A stretch of 22,722 bases of DNA from NCBI GenBank assembly GCA_964579675.1, contig CAZOIA010000089.1:1-22722 (forward strand), in the 5' to 3' direction. Positions 6,257 through 13,857 of this stretch are shown in pieces. Origin of the DNA: CAZOIA01 sp964579675. Its GTDB lineage: Bacteria; Planctomycetota; Phycisphaerae; UBA1845; PWPN01. Each line of letters starts with the position of its first letter. Position 1 is the stretch's first letter. Under the pieces are notes generated by a model. That model searched no databases and was not told the DNA's origin. It worked only from the letters and a program-made list of their open reading frames with translations. The position numbers were made by a program, and so were the translations under genes.

Positions 6257-6504
6257 CCGGTATGGAAATGCAGATAGTCCGGATTGTGGCCGAGCAGGGC
6301 CGGGCCGCCATAGCCTCCGTCGCCCGCCGCATGGGCGTCTCGGCACAGTATATCGAGCCGCGCATTCGAAGCCTGGCAGAGGATGGCTACCTCGAAGATG
6401 TCCGAAACGGCGTCTATGCCGTCAAACAGAAAGGGATGAAGGCGCTGCTTCCCTTCGCCGGTCGCGGCACCGGACGTGCGATGCCCGTTTCCAGCTATCC
6501 GTAG
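6253..6504 (+). CDS. winged-helix DNA-binding protein, candidate gvp regulator
   Basis: The 83-residue protein has the layout of a minimal winged helix-turn-helix: a first helix (MQIVRIVAEQG), a helix-turn-helix AAIASVARRMGVSAQYIEPRIRSL over about residues 18-41, then a wing (DGYLEDVRNGVYAVKQKGMKAL). The pattern (one helix, then ARRMGVS as turn, then a recognition helix) is common in MarR- and FeoC-like proteins; I cannot place it more precisely. GGAAGG sits about seven bases before the ATG. It is embedded between gvpN and the GvpF/L genes, so it may control the locus or may mediate protein contacts rather than bind DNA. Confidence 0.75.
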   Translation: MTGMEMQIVRIVAEQGRAAIASVARRMGVSAQYIEPRIRSLAEDGYLEDVRNGVYAVKQKGMKALLPFAGRGTGRAMPVSSYP

Positions 6505-6563
6505 CGCAGGACGCGGACGTCAACCACAAGGAAAACGAGGTCAAACAGACCCTGGAGTCTGCT

Positions 6564-7658
6564 ATGTCAACGCAATGCAGTTATCTCTACGGTATTATGC
6601 CGGCCGACGCCGCGAAGGATTTCGGGGCTATCGGCGTGGACGGCGGCGATGTCCGCGCCGTGCCCTGCGGTGCAGTGGCCATGGTCACCAGCCCGGCCGA
6701 GCACGTCGACTTCACCCGGCTTCCCCCGGAAAGGACGCTGCGATACCTGGCCGAGCACCAGCGCGTGCTCGAGCGCGTGATGGCCGACACGGCGGTGATC
6801 CCGCTGAAGTTCGGCACATTTGCCGATGATGACCGGCAGGTTCTGGGCATTCTCGAGTCCGGGCAGGCAGAGTTCGGCCAAGCTCTGGACAAGTACGCCG
6901 GCAAGCTCGAGCTGGACCTGGTCGCCTCCTGGGCGGACCTGCAAGCCGTGCTGGCCGAGATCGCCGCCGACCGGGCCGTGTTGGCGATGAAGGCCGAGAT
7001 CTCCGCCCACGGGGAAGCGACGATGGAACAGCGCGTCCGGCTGGGGCAGTTGGTCAAGCGGCTGTTGGACGAGCGGCGCGAGCGGATTGCCGCCGAACTG
7101 GTCGTCGCCCTGCGAGCGAAGTGGCCCAACATTGTCGTCAATCCGACGAAGGACGACTCGATGATCCTCAATGCGGCCGTGTTGGTCGGCCGGGATGAGG
7201 AGCTGCGCTTCGATGAGTTCATTGACCAGCTTAACCGCAACTACGGGGACCGGCTCAACTTCCGCTACGTCGGGCCACTGCCGCCATACAGTTTCGCGAC
7301 CGCGGAGGTGAAGCCGGTGGAGACGGGCAAGCTGGAGGCCGCCCGGCGGCTGTTGGGCCTGGACGAATCGGCGCGTCTAGGGGAGATCAAGGCGGCCTAT
7401 CGGCGGTTGGTGCAAGAGGTTCACCCGGACCGGAACCCGGATGCCGACGCGGCCGAGCGCATGAAGGACCTGGTCGCCGCCCACGAGCTTCTGGAAGAGT
7501 ACACCTTGAACTGCAAGCGCACGCCGCGCCCTGGCCGAGGCAAGCCGGTGATCGTCAAGGTCAGGACGCTGCCCGAACTGCGGGCCGCGGCGGGCGTCTC
7601 CAAACGCCCCGCCGAGCGGTCAGAACGTCTGGAACTGCTGGGCGCCGAGGCGATCTAG
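6564..7658 (+). CDS. GvpF/GvpL-family protein fused to a C-terminal J-domain
   Basis: The 364-residue protein has two parts. Residues 1-247 are GvpF/GvpL: SYLYGIMPAD at the N-terminus, the AVIPLKFGTFADD strand near 77-90, a long central helical region, and the family's closing motif FRYVGPLPPYSF (233-244). Residues about 255-315 form a J-domain: ARRLLGLDESARLGEIKAAY, then the diagnostic HPD at 287-289 within VHPDRNPDAD, then AHELLEEY. GvpF/L proteins contact GvpA and act in early assembly; J-domains stimulate Hsp70 ATPase through HPD. The fusion predicts recruitment of the locus-encoded DnaK to nascent shell protein. ATG 6564 is preceded by GGAG seven bases upstream. The C-terminal 50 residues are basic. 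Confidence 0.95.
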   Translation: MSTQCSYLYGIMPADAAKDFGAIGVDGGDVRAVPCGAVAMVTSPAEHVDFTRLPPERTLRYLAEHQRVLERVMADTAVIPLKFGTFADDDRQVLGILESGQAEFGQALDKYAGKLELDLVASWADLQAVLAEIAADRAVLAMKAEISAHGEATMEQRVRLGQLVKRLLDERRERIAAELVVALRAKWPNIVVNPTKDDSMILNAAVLVGRDEELRFDEFIDQLNRNYGDRLNFRYVGPLPPYSFATAEVKPVETGKLEAARRLLGLDESARLGEIKAAYRRLVQEVHPDRNPDADAAERMKDLVAAHELLEEYTLNCKRTPRPGRGKPVIVKVRTLPELRAAAGVSKRPAERSERLELLGAEAI

Positions 7659-7670
7659 AGGAGCGTGAAC

Positions 7671-8537
7671 GTGTCAACGGCCCCGTTAACCAGCGAACCG
7701 CGGTCGGAGGTCGAACCGGAGCGGCAGAACGACTGGGGTCCCTGTCGCTACATCTACTGCATCATCGACTGTGACGAGCGGGCCAGTTTCGGTCCGATGG
7801 GCATCGGCAATGATTCGGAGGTCTTCGCGATACCGTACGAGGGGATTGCCGCCGTCGTCAGCCTCACGCCGACCGAGAAGTTCGAGATCTCGCGCGAGAA
7901 CACCCTGGCGCACCAGCACGTGATGGAAGCGGTCATGGAGCGCGGCCACACCGTTCTGCCTGTCAGGTTCGACACTATCGCCGAGGATAAGCCCGACGGG
8001 TCCGCCGATGCTGAAAGCCGCATCGTTAACCATGTGCTCACGAAGCGTAAGGACGCATTCATCGACCTGCTGGCGCTCTTCAATGGCCGTGTGGAGCTCG
8101 GTGTCAAGGGATTATGGACCGACATGAGCGCGGTGTTCACCGACATCGTCGCCGCCAATAGCGAGATCAGGTACCTGCGCAACAAGATGCGTGTCGTCGG
8201 CGCCGGCCGAGCAGTCGGCAAGAGCTCCGGCGGCCTGTCTCCCCAGGCAAGACTGGGCGAGCTGGTCAAGAAAGCCCTGGATGCAAAGAAGAACGCCGCC
8301 GGAACGAAGCTGATAAATCGCGTCGCAGAGATGATAGTAGACTCACGCAAGAACAAGACTTTCGGCGACCCGATGTTCGCGAACCTGGCCCTGCTGGTCG
8401 AGAAGTCGCGGCAGGAGGAGCTGACGGCCGCGCTGTCAGCGTTCGAGGACGAGCGGGCGGGAATGGTCAGATTGAAATATGTCGGTCCTGTGCCGCCGTC
8501 GAATTTCATCAAGGTGGCCATTACCTGGGACGACTGA
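7671..8537 (+). CDS. GvpF/GvpL-family gas vesicle protein (second copy)
   Basis: A 288-residue GvpF/L protein. Family features are the RYIYCIIDCDE N-terminal strand, a glycine-containing loop (SFGPMGIG), the HQHVMEAVMERGHTVLPVRFDT segment, a long charged helical middle, and the closing motif RLKYVGPVPPSNF. I place the start at GTG 7671 because GAGGAG (7658-7663) is seven bases upstream; GTG 7665 is only one base from that site. The first 20 residues are a polar extension before the domain. Only 12 bases separate it from the J-domain fusion gene, so the two are co-translated. It has no J-domain itself. Whether it corresponds to GvpF or GvpL cannot be decided by eye. Confidence 0.93.
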   Translation: MSTAPLTSEPRSEVEPERQNDWGPCRYIYCIIDCDERASFGPMGIGNDSEVFAIPYEGIAAVVSLTPTEKFEISRENTLAHQHVMEAVMERGHTVLPVRFDTIAEDKPDGSADAESRIVNHVLTKRKDAFIDLLALFNGRVELGVKGLWTDMSAVFTDIVAANSEIRYLRNKMRVVGAGRAVGKSSGGLSPQARLGELVKKALDAKKNAAGTKLINRVAEMIVDSRKNKTFGDPMFANLALLVEKSRQEELTAALSAFEDERAGMVRLKYVGPVPPSNFIKVAITWDD

Positions 8538-8539
8538 GA

Positions 8540-8788
8540 ATGGCAATCGTCCTCGACGACATTGTGCTGGGACCCTGCAAGCTGGTTTACTGGGTCGGCA
8601 AGAAGCTGTACGAGCACGCGGAAGCGGAAGTGACCGACGAGTCCGTCGTCCGTCAGCGACTTCTCGAGCTGCAAATGCGCTTCGAACTCGACGACATCAG
8701 CGAGGATGAATACCAGAAGCAGGAAAACATCCTGATGCGCCGACTCGACGCGATCAGGGAATACAAAGAATCCCGAGGATTGGACTAG
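8540..8788 (+). CDS. gvpG: gas vesicle protein GvpG
   Basis: This 82-residue helical protein matches GvpG in length and layout: an N-terminal segment IVLDDIVLGPCKLVYWVGKKLYE, then an acidic helix with RQRLLELQMRFELDDISEDEYQKQE and a final helix LMRRLDAIREY. GvpG is a small assembly-accessory protein usually encoded next to gvpF/L. The start codon lies two bases after the preceding stop, indicating translational coupling; no strong ribosome binding site is needed or seen. Confidence 0.92.
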   Translation: MAIVLDDIVLGPCKLVYWVGKKLYEHAEAEVTDESVVRQRLLELQMRFELDDISEDEYQKQENILMRRLDAIREYKESRGLD

Positions 8789-8817
8789 AGAACACGCCAA
8801 TCACAAGGAGCAAGCCC

Positions 8818-9096
8818 ATGGCAGTGGAAATGGGTCAACTGATTCAGAGGGCCAGGGAACAACTTGGCGACATGACGGGCCTGGAGCTTGGCAGCGCGCT
8901 GTCGGCCCGCAAGGATGGCGACGGCTGGCACGTGCGGCTGGAAGCTGTGGAGAAGAAGTCCCTGCCGGATTCGCAGGATATCCTGGCCACGTACGACTTG
9001 ACCATGGACGGCAACGCCAACGTGCTGGACTTCAACCGGATCGGCATGCGCAAGCGAGGCGATACCATGATACTTGGTGAGGAATCGGAGCAATAA
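8818..9096 (+). CDS. gvpO: gas vesicle protein GvpO
   Basis: A 92-residue GvpO-family protein. The N-terminal helix LIQRAREQLGDMTGLELGSA is followed by a beta-rich half with GWHVRLEAVEKKSLPDSQD, LATYDLTMDGNANVLDFNRI and a short charged end. The DGWHV-x-LEAVEKK-x-P-x-S-xD-ILATY pattern is the family hallmark. An AAGGAG site is seven bases before the ATG. GvpO is required for vesicle formation in several organisms; its biochemical role is not settled. Confidence 0.93.
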   Translation: MAVEMGQLIQRAREQLGDMTGLELGSALSARKDGDGWHVRLEAVEKKSLPDSQDILATYDLTMDGNANVLDFNRIGMRKRGDTMILGEESEQ

Positions 9097-9100
9097 AACT

Positions 9101-11149
9101 GTGTCCGACTTCCTGGCTAACGAGGACAGTCTGCGCCTGGTGATCTTCGGCGGTAAGGGGGGCGCCGGCAAGACGACCTCTGCGGCGGGGACGGCGATTC
9201 ACCTGGCGCGGCGAAGGCTGGAGCGGAAGATTCTGCTGGTATCGACCGATCCGGCCCATTCACTGGCCGACAGTCTGGATGTTTCGGTCGCGGATGACCC
9301 CGTGGCCGTACCGGAAGTGGACAACCTGTGGGTACGTCAGTTGGATGCACAACTGGCGGACCGGTGCTTCCGTAAGCAGCGCGACACGGTCCTGAGGACC
9401 CTGATTGATCGTGGGACCTTCCTGGACGGCGAGGACGCCCGGAACATCGTCGACCTGCCACTGCCCGGGCTGGATGAGGTGATCGCCATCAGAGAACTCG
9501 CGAACCTTCTGAAGGAGGACGCATACCAGCTCATCATCATGGATACCGCGCCCACCGGACACACCATCAGGCTGCTGGCGCTGCCGAGGATAATGGAACG
9601 CTGGGTGCACGCTTACTCCCTCATGCAGCGAAAGCACAAGTACCTGCAGCGCACGTTCGCCGGACGGTGCACCCCCGACGCGGTAGACGCTTTTCTCGAG
9701 ACTCTCGATACTGACCTTCGCCGGGTACGAGAGCTGCTGTATAGCTCCACTTCCACCGAGTTTGTCCCCGTAGCCAACGCCGACCCGCTGAGTGTCGCTG
9801 AGACCAAGCGCCTCGTTGATACCCTCGCCGAGATGGGAGTAACCGTGCGCAGCCTCATCGTCAACCGCGTTCCGGCTGACAGAGACTGCCCACTCTGTCA
9901 TGCCAGGCACGCCGGGGCGATGCCGTGGCTCAAGCGGATTCACCAGGACTTCGAGTCCTTCAGCGTCGTACGTGTGCCGCTGTGGGCAGGCCAGGTCCGG
10001 GGCGTGGGAGTGCTGGCCCGCTTCGGCGCGACCGTATTCGGCGCCGAAGAGGCCGGCCCATCGAAGAAAGACACTCCGGCGAGAGACGTCGGCAGGCCAC
10101 TCAGGCATCGACAGACACCTTTGGCTGAGTTGCTGCGTAGAGACTGCAAGTTCATTCTGTTCGGCGGCAAGGGTGGCGTGGGCAAGACGTCGTTGGCTGC
10201 GGCGACGGCCTTGAGGATTGCCGAACAGCGCCCCAAGGAGCGCGTATTGGTCCTCTCGGTCGATCCGGCGCACTCATTGTCCGATTGCCTCGCCAGCCCT
10301 GTAGGCAACAGGGCCGTACGCATGAACGCCCCAGGCCTGCTCGATGCCAAGGAATTGGACGCGGAGGACCTCTTCGAAGCTTATCGGGACGAGTTCCGGC
10401 GGGATATCGCTCGTGCTTTCGACAAGGCCGGCAACGTGGACTTGCGATTCGACCGGGAGGTCATGGACGAACTCCTCTCGGTCTGGCCGGCGGGTCTGGA
10501 CGAGATCATGGCCCTGGTGGAGGTGCTGGATCCGGCCGATGCCTATGACCTAGTCGTGCTCGACATGTCACCCACCGGACATCTGCTCCGTTTCCTGGAG
10601 ATGCCCGAGTTGGCCCGGCAATGGCTGAAGGCCATCTTCAGAATCATCCTGAAGCACCAGCGTATCATCGACCTCACCGAGGTCGGCGAGAAACTAGTCC
10701 GTTTGTCACGCGATATTCGCCGCGTCCAGGAAACACTGACCAACGGTGATCAGACCACGTTTGTCGCGGTGACCATCCCCGAGACCATGGCGATTGCCGA
10801 GACCCACAGACTGCTGGCGTCTCTAGCACACCTGGGCATGGCGTGTCGTGACCTGGTGATTAACATGGCCACGCCCAGCCAGGCGTCGTGTTCATTCTGC
10901 CGCGCACGCCGGGGCGAAGAGCACAGTTGCATACGCGAGATGGCCGCGCGTGCGGACATGGCCGTAACCAAAGTGCCAATGCTGGCCACCGAGATCAGGG
11001 GCGTCGAGGCCTTGAACGCTCTGGGTGTCGCCGCCTTTGGCCAAGCTGGATCCTGGATTCGACGGTTCCTTGGCGTCTCGCCCAAACCGGTTGTTCCGCC
11101 GGGCATTGAGAACGCGGTCCCGGACGAAACATGCACCTGCCGGCAATGA
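9101..11149 (+). CDS. tandem Get3/ArsA-type ATPase with two CxxC pairs
   Basis: The 682-residue protein consists of two homologous ArsA/Get3 ATPase halves. P-loops are GGKGGAGKTT (17-26) and GGKGGVGKTS (355-364); each half also has a STDPAHSLAD or SVDPAHSLSD switch-I motif and a D(T/M)(A/S)PTGH switch-II motif (D148 and D488). Each half carries one CxxC pair, C263/C266 and C597/C600. Get3 uses such a pair to bind zinc at its dimer interface while delivering hydrophobic tail-anchored proteins; ArsA is a tandem arsenite-pump ATPase. No arsenic genes are nearby, so targeting or holding of hydrophobic Gvp proteins is the better guess. GTG 9101 has GGAG ten bases upstream; a TTG at 9074 would overlap gvpO. 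Confidence 0.9.
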   Translation: MSDFLANEDSLRLVIFGGKGGAGKTTSAAGTAIHLARRRLERKILLVSTDPAHSLADSLDVSVADDPVAVPEVDNLWVRQLDAQLADRCFRKQRDTVLRTLIDRGTFLDGEDARNIVDLPLPGLDEVIAIRELANLLKEDAYQLIIMDTAPTGHTIRLLALPRIMERWVHAYSLMQRKHKYLQRTFAGRCTPDAVDAFLETLDTDLRRVRELLYSSTSTEFVPVANADPLSVAETKRLVDTLAEMGVTVRSLIVNRVPADRDCPLCHARHAGAMPWLKRIHQDFESFSVVRVPLWAGQVRGVGVLARFGATVFGAEEAGPSKKDTPARDVGRPLRHRQTPLAELLRRDCKFILFGGKGGVGKTSLAAATALRIAEQRPKERVLVLSVDPAHSLSDCLASPVGNRAVRMNAPGLLDAKELDAEDLFEAYRDEFRRDIARAFDKAGNVDLRFDREVMDELLSVWPAGLDEIMALVEVLDPADAYDLVVLDMSPTGHLLRFLEMPELARQWLKAIFRIILKHQRIIDLTEVGEKLVRLSRDIRRVQETLTNGDQTTFVAVTIPETMAIAETHRLLASLAHLGMACRDLVINMATPSQASCSFCRARRGEEHSCIREMAARADMAVTKVPMLATEIRGVEALNALGVAAFGQAGSWIRRFLGVSPKPVVPPGIENAVPDETCTCRQ

Positions 11150-11170
11150 AGCCAGAGAGGAAGCAAAGAC

Positions 11171-11536
11171 GTGGAAGCCCAGAATGCTGCTGTCGTGCAG
11201 GCCCCCGGCAACGGGACGCTGGCGGACGTGATCGATCGTATCCTGGACAAAGGTCTCGTGATCAACGCCGACATCACCGTTTTCCTGGTCGATGTCGAGT
11301 TGCTGAGTATCAAGATCAGAGCGGTCCTGTGCTCGCTCGAGACGGCGGCCAGGTATGGCCTGGAATTGCCCTCCGGCACCAACGTGGACACCGACGCCTG
11401 GAGAGAGGCGCAGACCCCCAGGGACAACTGTCCGCAATGCGGCAAGCGGAGCGCCCTGGAGGAGCTTCTAGGGCAAGGCTGTTCGTGGTGCGGCTGGGTG
11501 CCCGCGAGACTCAGAGCGCTGGCCGAGGCTTCGTAG
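11171..11536 (+). CDS. GvpA/GvpJ-family protein with C-terminal zinc ribbon
   Basis: A 121-residue protein with a GvpA-type domain in residues about 15-62 (LADVIDRILDKGLVINADIT, then VELLSIKIRAVL) and an unusual tail. The tail contains CPQC at 87-90 and CSWC at 104-107, the spacing of a rubredoxin-like zinc ribbon. GvpJ, GvpM and GvpS are minor shell relatives of GvpA used in nucleation or tips; I cannot say which this is. The start is GTG 11171 with AGAGAGGAAG upstream. It directly follows the Get3/ArsA-like gene by 21 bases. The ribbon may bind a partner such as the ATPase or the zinc-finger protein. Confidence 0.85.
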   Translation: MEAQNAAVVQAPGNGTLADVIDRILDKGLVINADITVFLVDVELLSIKIRAVLCSLETAARYGLELPSGTNVDTDAWREAQTPRDNCPQCGKRSALEELLGQGCSWCGWVPARLRALAEAS

Positions 11537-11572
11537 CGGCACCCCGGTCGGCCACGGCTTGCGGCAGGGAGA

Positions 11573-11599
11573 TGCCTTGGAATGCAACCGACCAAGGCA
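11573..11599 (+). promoter_or_regulatory. perfect 8-bp hairpin upstream of the GvpH-like gene
   Basis: TGCCTTGG (11573-11580) and CCAAGGCA (11592-11599) are exact complements with an 11-base loop, in the 84-bp gap before the next gene. No T-run follows. It could modulate translation or mRNA stability of the downstream chaperone gene. Confidence 0.45.
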
Positions 11600-11620
11600 C
11601 AGACACTTAGGTAGTCAATA

Positions 11621-12322
11621 ATGGCCACTAAGAAACCGACCAAAGAGGAATTGGCTGAGCAGGTGAGGCGGCTCACGAAGGAGGTTGATGAACTCCGCAA
11701 GGCTTCCTCGGGACCCCCGTCCCGAGCAGAAGGTGTGGCTGAGGGCATCGTGGCCGACCTTGGAGGGATGGTTCCCGGGTTGCAGAAGCTGATCGACATC
11801 GCGTCGGAGATGCCGGAGTTCCGCCAGCGGCTCACATCGATCGATGAGGAAATCAAGCGCAAGTTCAGGGAAGAACCTCTACGCCGAGCTTCCGGGGAGA
11901 TGACCCGCAGCGTCGGTCGCCGCCCAATGGGGATTCCCCCCGGGCTTCGCCGCGGGCGAGCGGGACAATCCGTTTCAACAGGCACCGGAAGGGCACGGTC
12001 CTCACGCAAGCCGCCTGCGCGCGGCAAACACGGTAAGACCGGCCCACCGAAAGTCCATATCAGTCCCGAAACGCCCGGCCAGCTTCCCGTGGACGTCTTC
12101 GACGAGGGAGACACACTCGTGGTCCTGGCCGAGGCAACCGGTCTGAAGTTGCATCACATTGCGGTCTCCCTGGAGGGCGCCGTACTTGTGATTTCCATCG
12201 ACGGGCCCCATGGAAAGGGCGTCCAGCGAGTCGAACTGCCGTGCGACGTCGCCGGTGAGCCCAAGGTATCCTTCGCCAAAGAGATACTGAAGACCCAGAT
12301 GAGGAAGGCAGACAGGCAATGA
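11621..12322 (+). CDS. GvpH-like protein with C-terminal Hsp20 domain
   Basis: The 233-residue protein has a coiled-coil start (TKEELAEQVRRLTKEVDELR), a helical region LGGMVPGLQKLIDIASEMPE, a basic Gly/Arg/Ser-rich linker (about 95-140) and an alpha-crystallin-type beta-domain from about 150 (VDVFDEGDTLVVLAEATGLK, then VSLEGAVLVISI). This is the layout of GvpH, a small-heat-shock-like protein that can bind and solubilise GvpA. The Hsp20 domain is preceded by an unusually long basic linker. The ribosome binding site is weak (TAGGTAGT). The gene end overlaps gvpK as ATGA. A second GvpH-like gene is at 15798. Confidence 0.85.
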   Translation: MATKKPTKEELAEQVRRLTKEVDELRKASSGPPSRAEGVAEGIVADLGGMVPGLQKLIDIASEMPEFRQRLTSIDEEIKRKFREEPLRRASGEMTRSVGRRPMGIPPGLRRGRAGQSVSTGTGRARSSRKPPARGKHGKTGPPKVHISPETPGQLPVDVFDEGDTLVVLAEATGLKLHHIAVSLEGAVLVISIDGPHGKGVQRVELPCDVAGEPKVSFAKEILKTQMRKADRQ

Positions 12323-12663
12323 TCAAGATCGACGAAGGGAAACTCAAAGAGGGCGTGTTGGGTCTGGTGATGGCCGTCGTGGAGATCATCCGCGACGCCC
12401 TGCAAAGCCAGGCCACCCAACGCATGGACTCGGGCAGGCTTGCGGCCGAAGAGATTGAGCGCTTGGGCCAAGCCCTGGCGGACCTGGACCTCGCCATCGA
12501 GGACATCAAGTGCGAGCAAGGGCTCGAGCAGGCTGTCCAGTCGGTACGCGACGGCTTGGACGAACTCGTCAATGACGTTGTCGAACAGGTGACCGAACCG
12601 GGCACATGGCTCCAAGAACAGGCTGGCGCTGAGGCCCGGAAACTTGTCGGAGCGAAAAGATGA
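12319..12663 (+). CDS. gvpK: gas vesicle protein GvpK
   Basis: A 114-residue protein of the GvpK family, shown by EGVLGLVMAVVEIIRDALQS, the ATQRMDSGRLAAEEIERLG segment and the ALADLDLAIEDIKCEQGLEQ block, which are characteristic. GvpK is a conserved accessory protein of vesicle assembly. The ATG overlaps the end of the GvpH-like gene (ATGA), and the stop overlaps the next GvpF/L gene in the same way, so these three genes are translationally coupled. The C-terminal 35 residues form an extra helical tail. Confidence 0.95.
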   Translation: MIKIDEGKLKEGVLGLVMAVVEIIRDALQSQATQRMDSGRLAAEEIERLGQALADLDLAIEDIKCEQGLEQAVQSVRDGLDELVNDVVEQVTEPGTWLQEQAGAEARKLVGAKR

Positions 12664-13451
12664 CAGCTGAAGCGGCCACGAAACTGGACGGGCTGTATGT
12701 CTACTGCGTTGCCCGCGGCCCGGGCGACTACCCACTTGGCCCCATCGGGCTGGACGGTGGGGAGGTCTACACCCTGGCGAGCGGAGATCTCTGCGCCGTA
12801 GTCCAGAACCGCCGAGCTGAGACCTGCGGCCCCCAGGAGCCTCAGACGATCGAGGGCTGGGTGCTGGCCCATCAGCAAGTCGTCACCGTAGCGACCAGCG
12901 CTTTCGGAACGGTCCTGCCGATGAGCTTCAACATGATCGTGGCGGCGAGCGAGAACGGCGACGCCGCGGAGAACCTCGGAGTCTGGCTGGACGAGAAGCG
13001 GCACAAATCCACTTGCCTGTTGGACAAACTCGCGGGTAAGGCCGAATACGGCGTCCAGGTACTCTGGGATCCCGAGGTGATCACTGCCGCTCTCGTTGAG
13101 AGCGACCCCGAGCTTCGTAGGACACGGGATGAGGCCCGGACGAAACCGAAGGGGCTGGGCTACATGCTCCAACAGAAGCTGGCCAAGGCCGCCCGCGCGG
13201 CCCTGGAGACGGAGGCCAACCGGCGCGTCGAGAACTTCTACACGCAGATCCGCGAATGTGTGGAGGACATCCGTGTCGACCGGCTCAAGAAGACCGACAG
13301 CGGCAGGCAAATGCTGTTGAACCTCTCCTGCTTGATGGGCCGGGGCAGCGATGCCCTGGGTCGGGTACTGGACGAGATTCAGAGGACCGAGGGCGTCTCG
13401 GTACGTTTCACCGGGCCGTGGCCGCCCTACAACTTCGTCAGCGCCGGCTGA
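12660..13451 (+). CDS. GvpF/GvpL-family gas vesicle protein (third copy)
   Basis: The 263-residue protein shows GvpF/L hallmarks: GLYVYCVARG, the loop PLGPIGLDGGEVY, AHQQVVTVATSAFGTVLPMS, a helical middle and the end motif VRFTGPWPPYNFV. It starts at an ATGA overlap with gvpK. It is clearly diverged from the two other copies at 6564 and 7671 and is shorter than both. Three GvpF/L paralogues in one locus are common in gas vesicle clusters, usually with separate assembly roles. Confidence 0.94.
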   Translation: MTAEAATKLDGLYVYCVARGPGDYPLGPIGLDGGEVYTLASGDLCAVVQNRRAETCGPQEPQTIEGWVLAHQQVVTVATSAFGTVLPMSFNMIVAASENGDAAENLGVWLDEKRHKSTCLLDKLAGKAEYGVQVLWDPEVITAALVESDPELRRTRDEARTKPKGLGYMLQQKLAKAARAALETEANRRVENFYTQIRECVEDIRVDRLKKTDSGRQMLLNLSCLMGRGSDALGRVLDEIQRTEGVSVRFTGPWPPYNFVSAG

Positions 13452-13479
13452 ATGCCGCAATGGCCGTTAGGCAGTGATC

Positions 13480-13791
13480 ATGGAACCTGAGCTTCCTAAT
13501 GCGTACAACCGACAAGCCACGATCACGGACCTGTTGGACAGGGTACTGGACAAGGGGCTGTACCTGCGGGCCGACTTGGTCATATCCGTGGCAGGCATAC
13601 CGCTGATTGGCGTGACCCTGAGCGCCGCGGTGGCCGGCATCGAGACCTTGCGCGAGTACGGCATCGTGTCCGACTGGGACGAGGCGATCCGGACCCTGCC
13701 ACCCGACCAACGACAAGCAGCACGGCCTACCGACTGGCCGACCGGGCTTCGCCCGGGAAAGAAGAAGGTGGCAATCGCGGTGCCGGCCTGA
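13480..13791 (+). CDS. GvpA-family minor protein, GvpM/GvpJ-like
   Basis: A 103-residue member of the GvpA superfamily: ATITDLLDRVLDKGLYLRAD, LVISVAGIPLIGVTLSAAVA and GIETLREYG correspond to the helix-strand-strand-helix fold. The LYLRADLVISVAGIPLIGV stretch is more like GvpM than GvpA. A 35-residue basic tail (RQAARPTDWPTGLRPGKKKV) follows the domain. ATG 13480 is preferred over GTG 13474; the ribosome binding site (TTAGGCAG) is weak. It ends the string of gvp genes before dnaK. Confidence 0.85.
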   Translation: MEPELPNAYNRQATITDLLDRVLDKGLYLRADLVISVAGIPLIGVTLSAAVAGIETLREYGIVSDWDEAIRTLPPDQRQAARPTDWPTGLRPGKKKVAIAVPA

Positions 13792-13857
13792 ACGCGAGGT
13801 GCCGTCAGCCACGCGGAGGCCGATGAGTTCACGCGGTGATAAGGAGACAACAGACCA

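Noticed and set aside
9101..11149. arsenite pump ATPase ArsA
   Set aside because: No arsB, arsR, arsC or arsD nearby and the CxxC pairs are Get3-like; an arsenic role is not supported by context.
12060..13460. 466-codon minus-strand frame opposite gvpK and the third GvpF/L gene
   Set aside because: Antisense of three well-supported, translationally coupled gvp genes; it exists because of high GC content.
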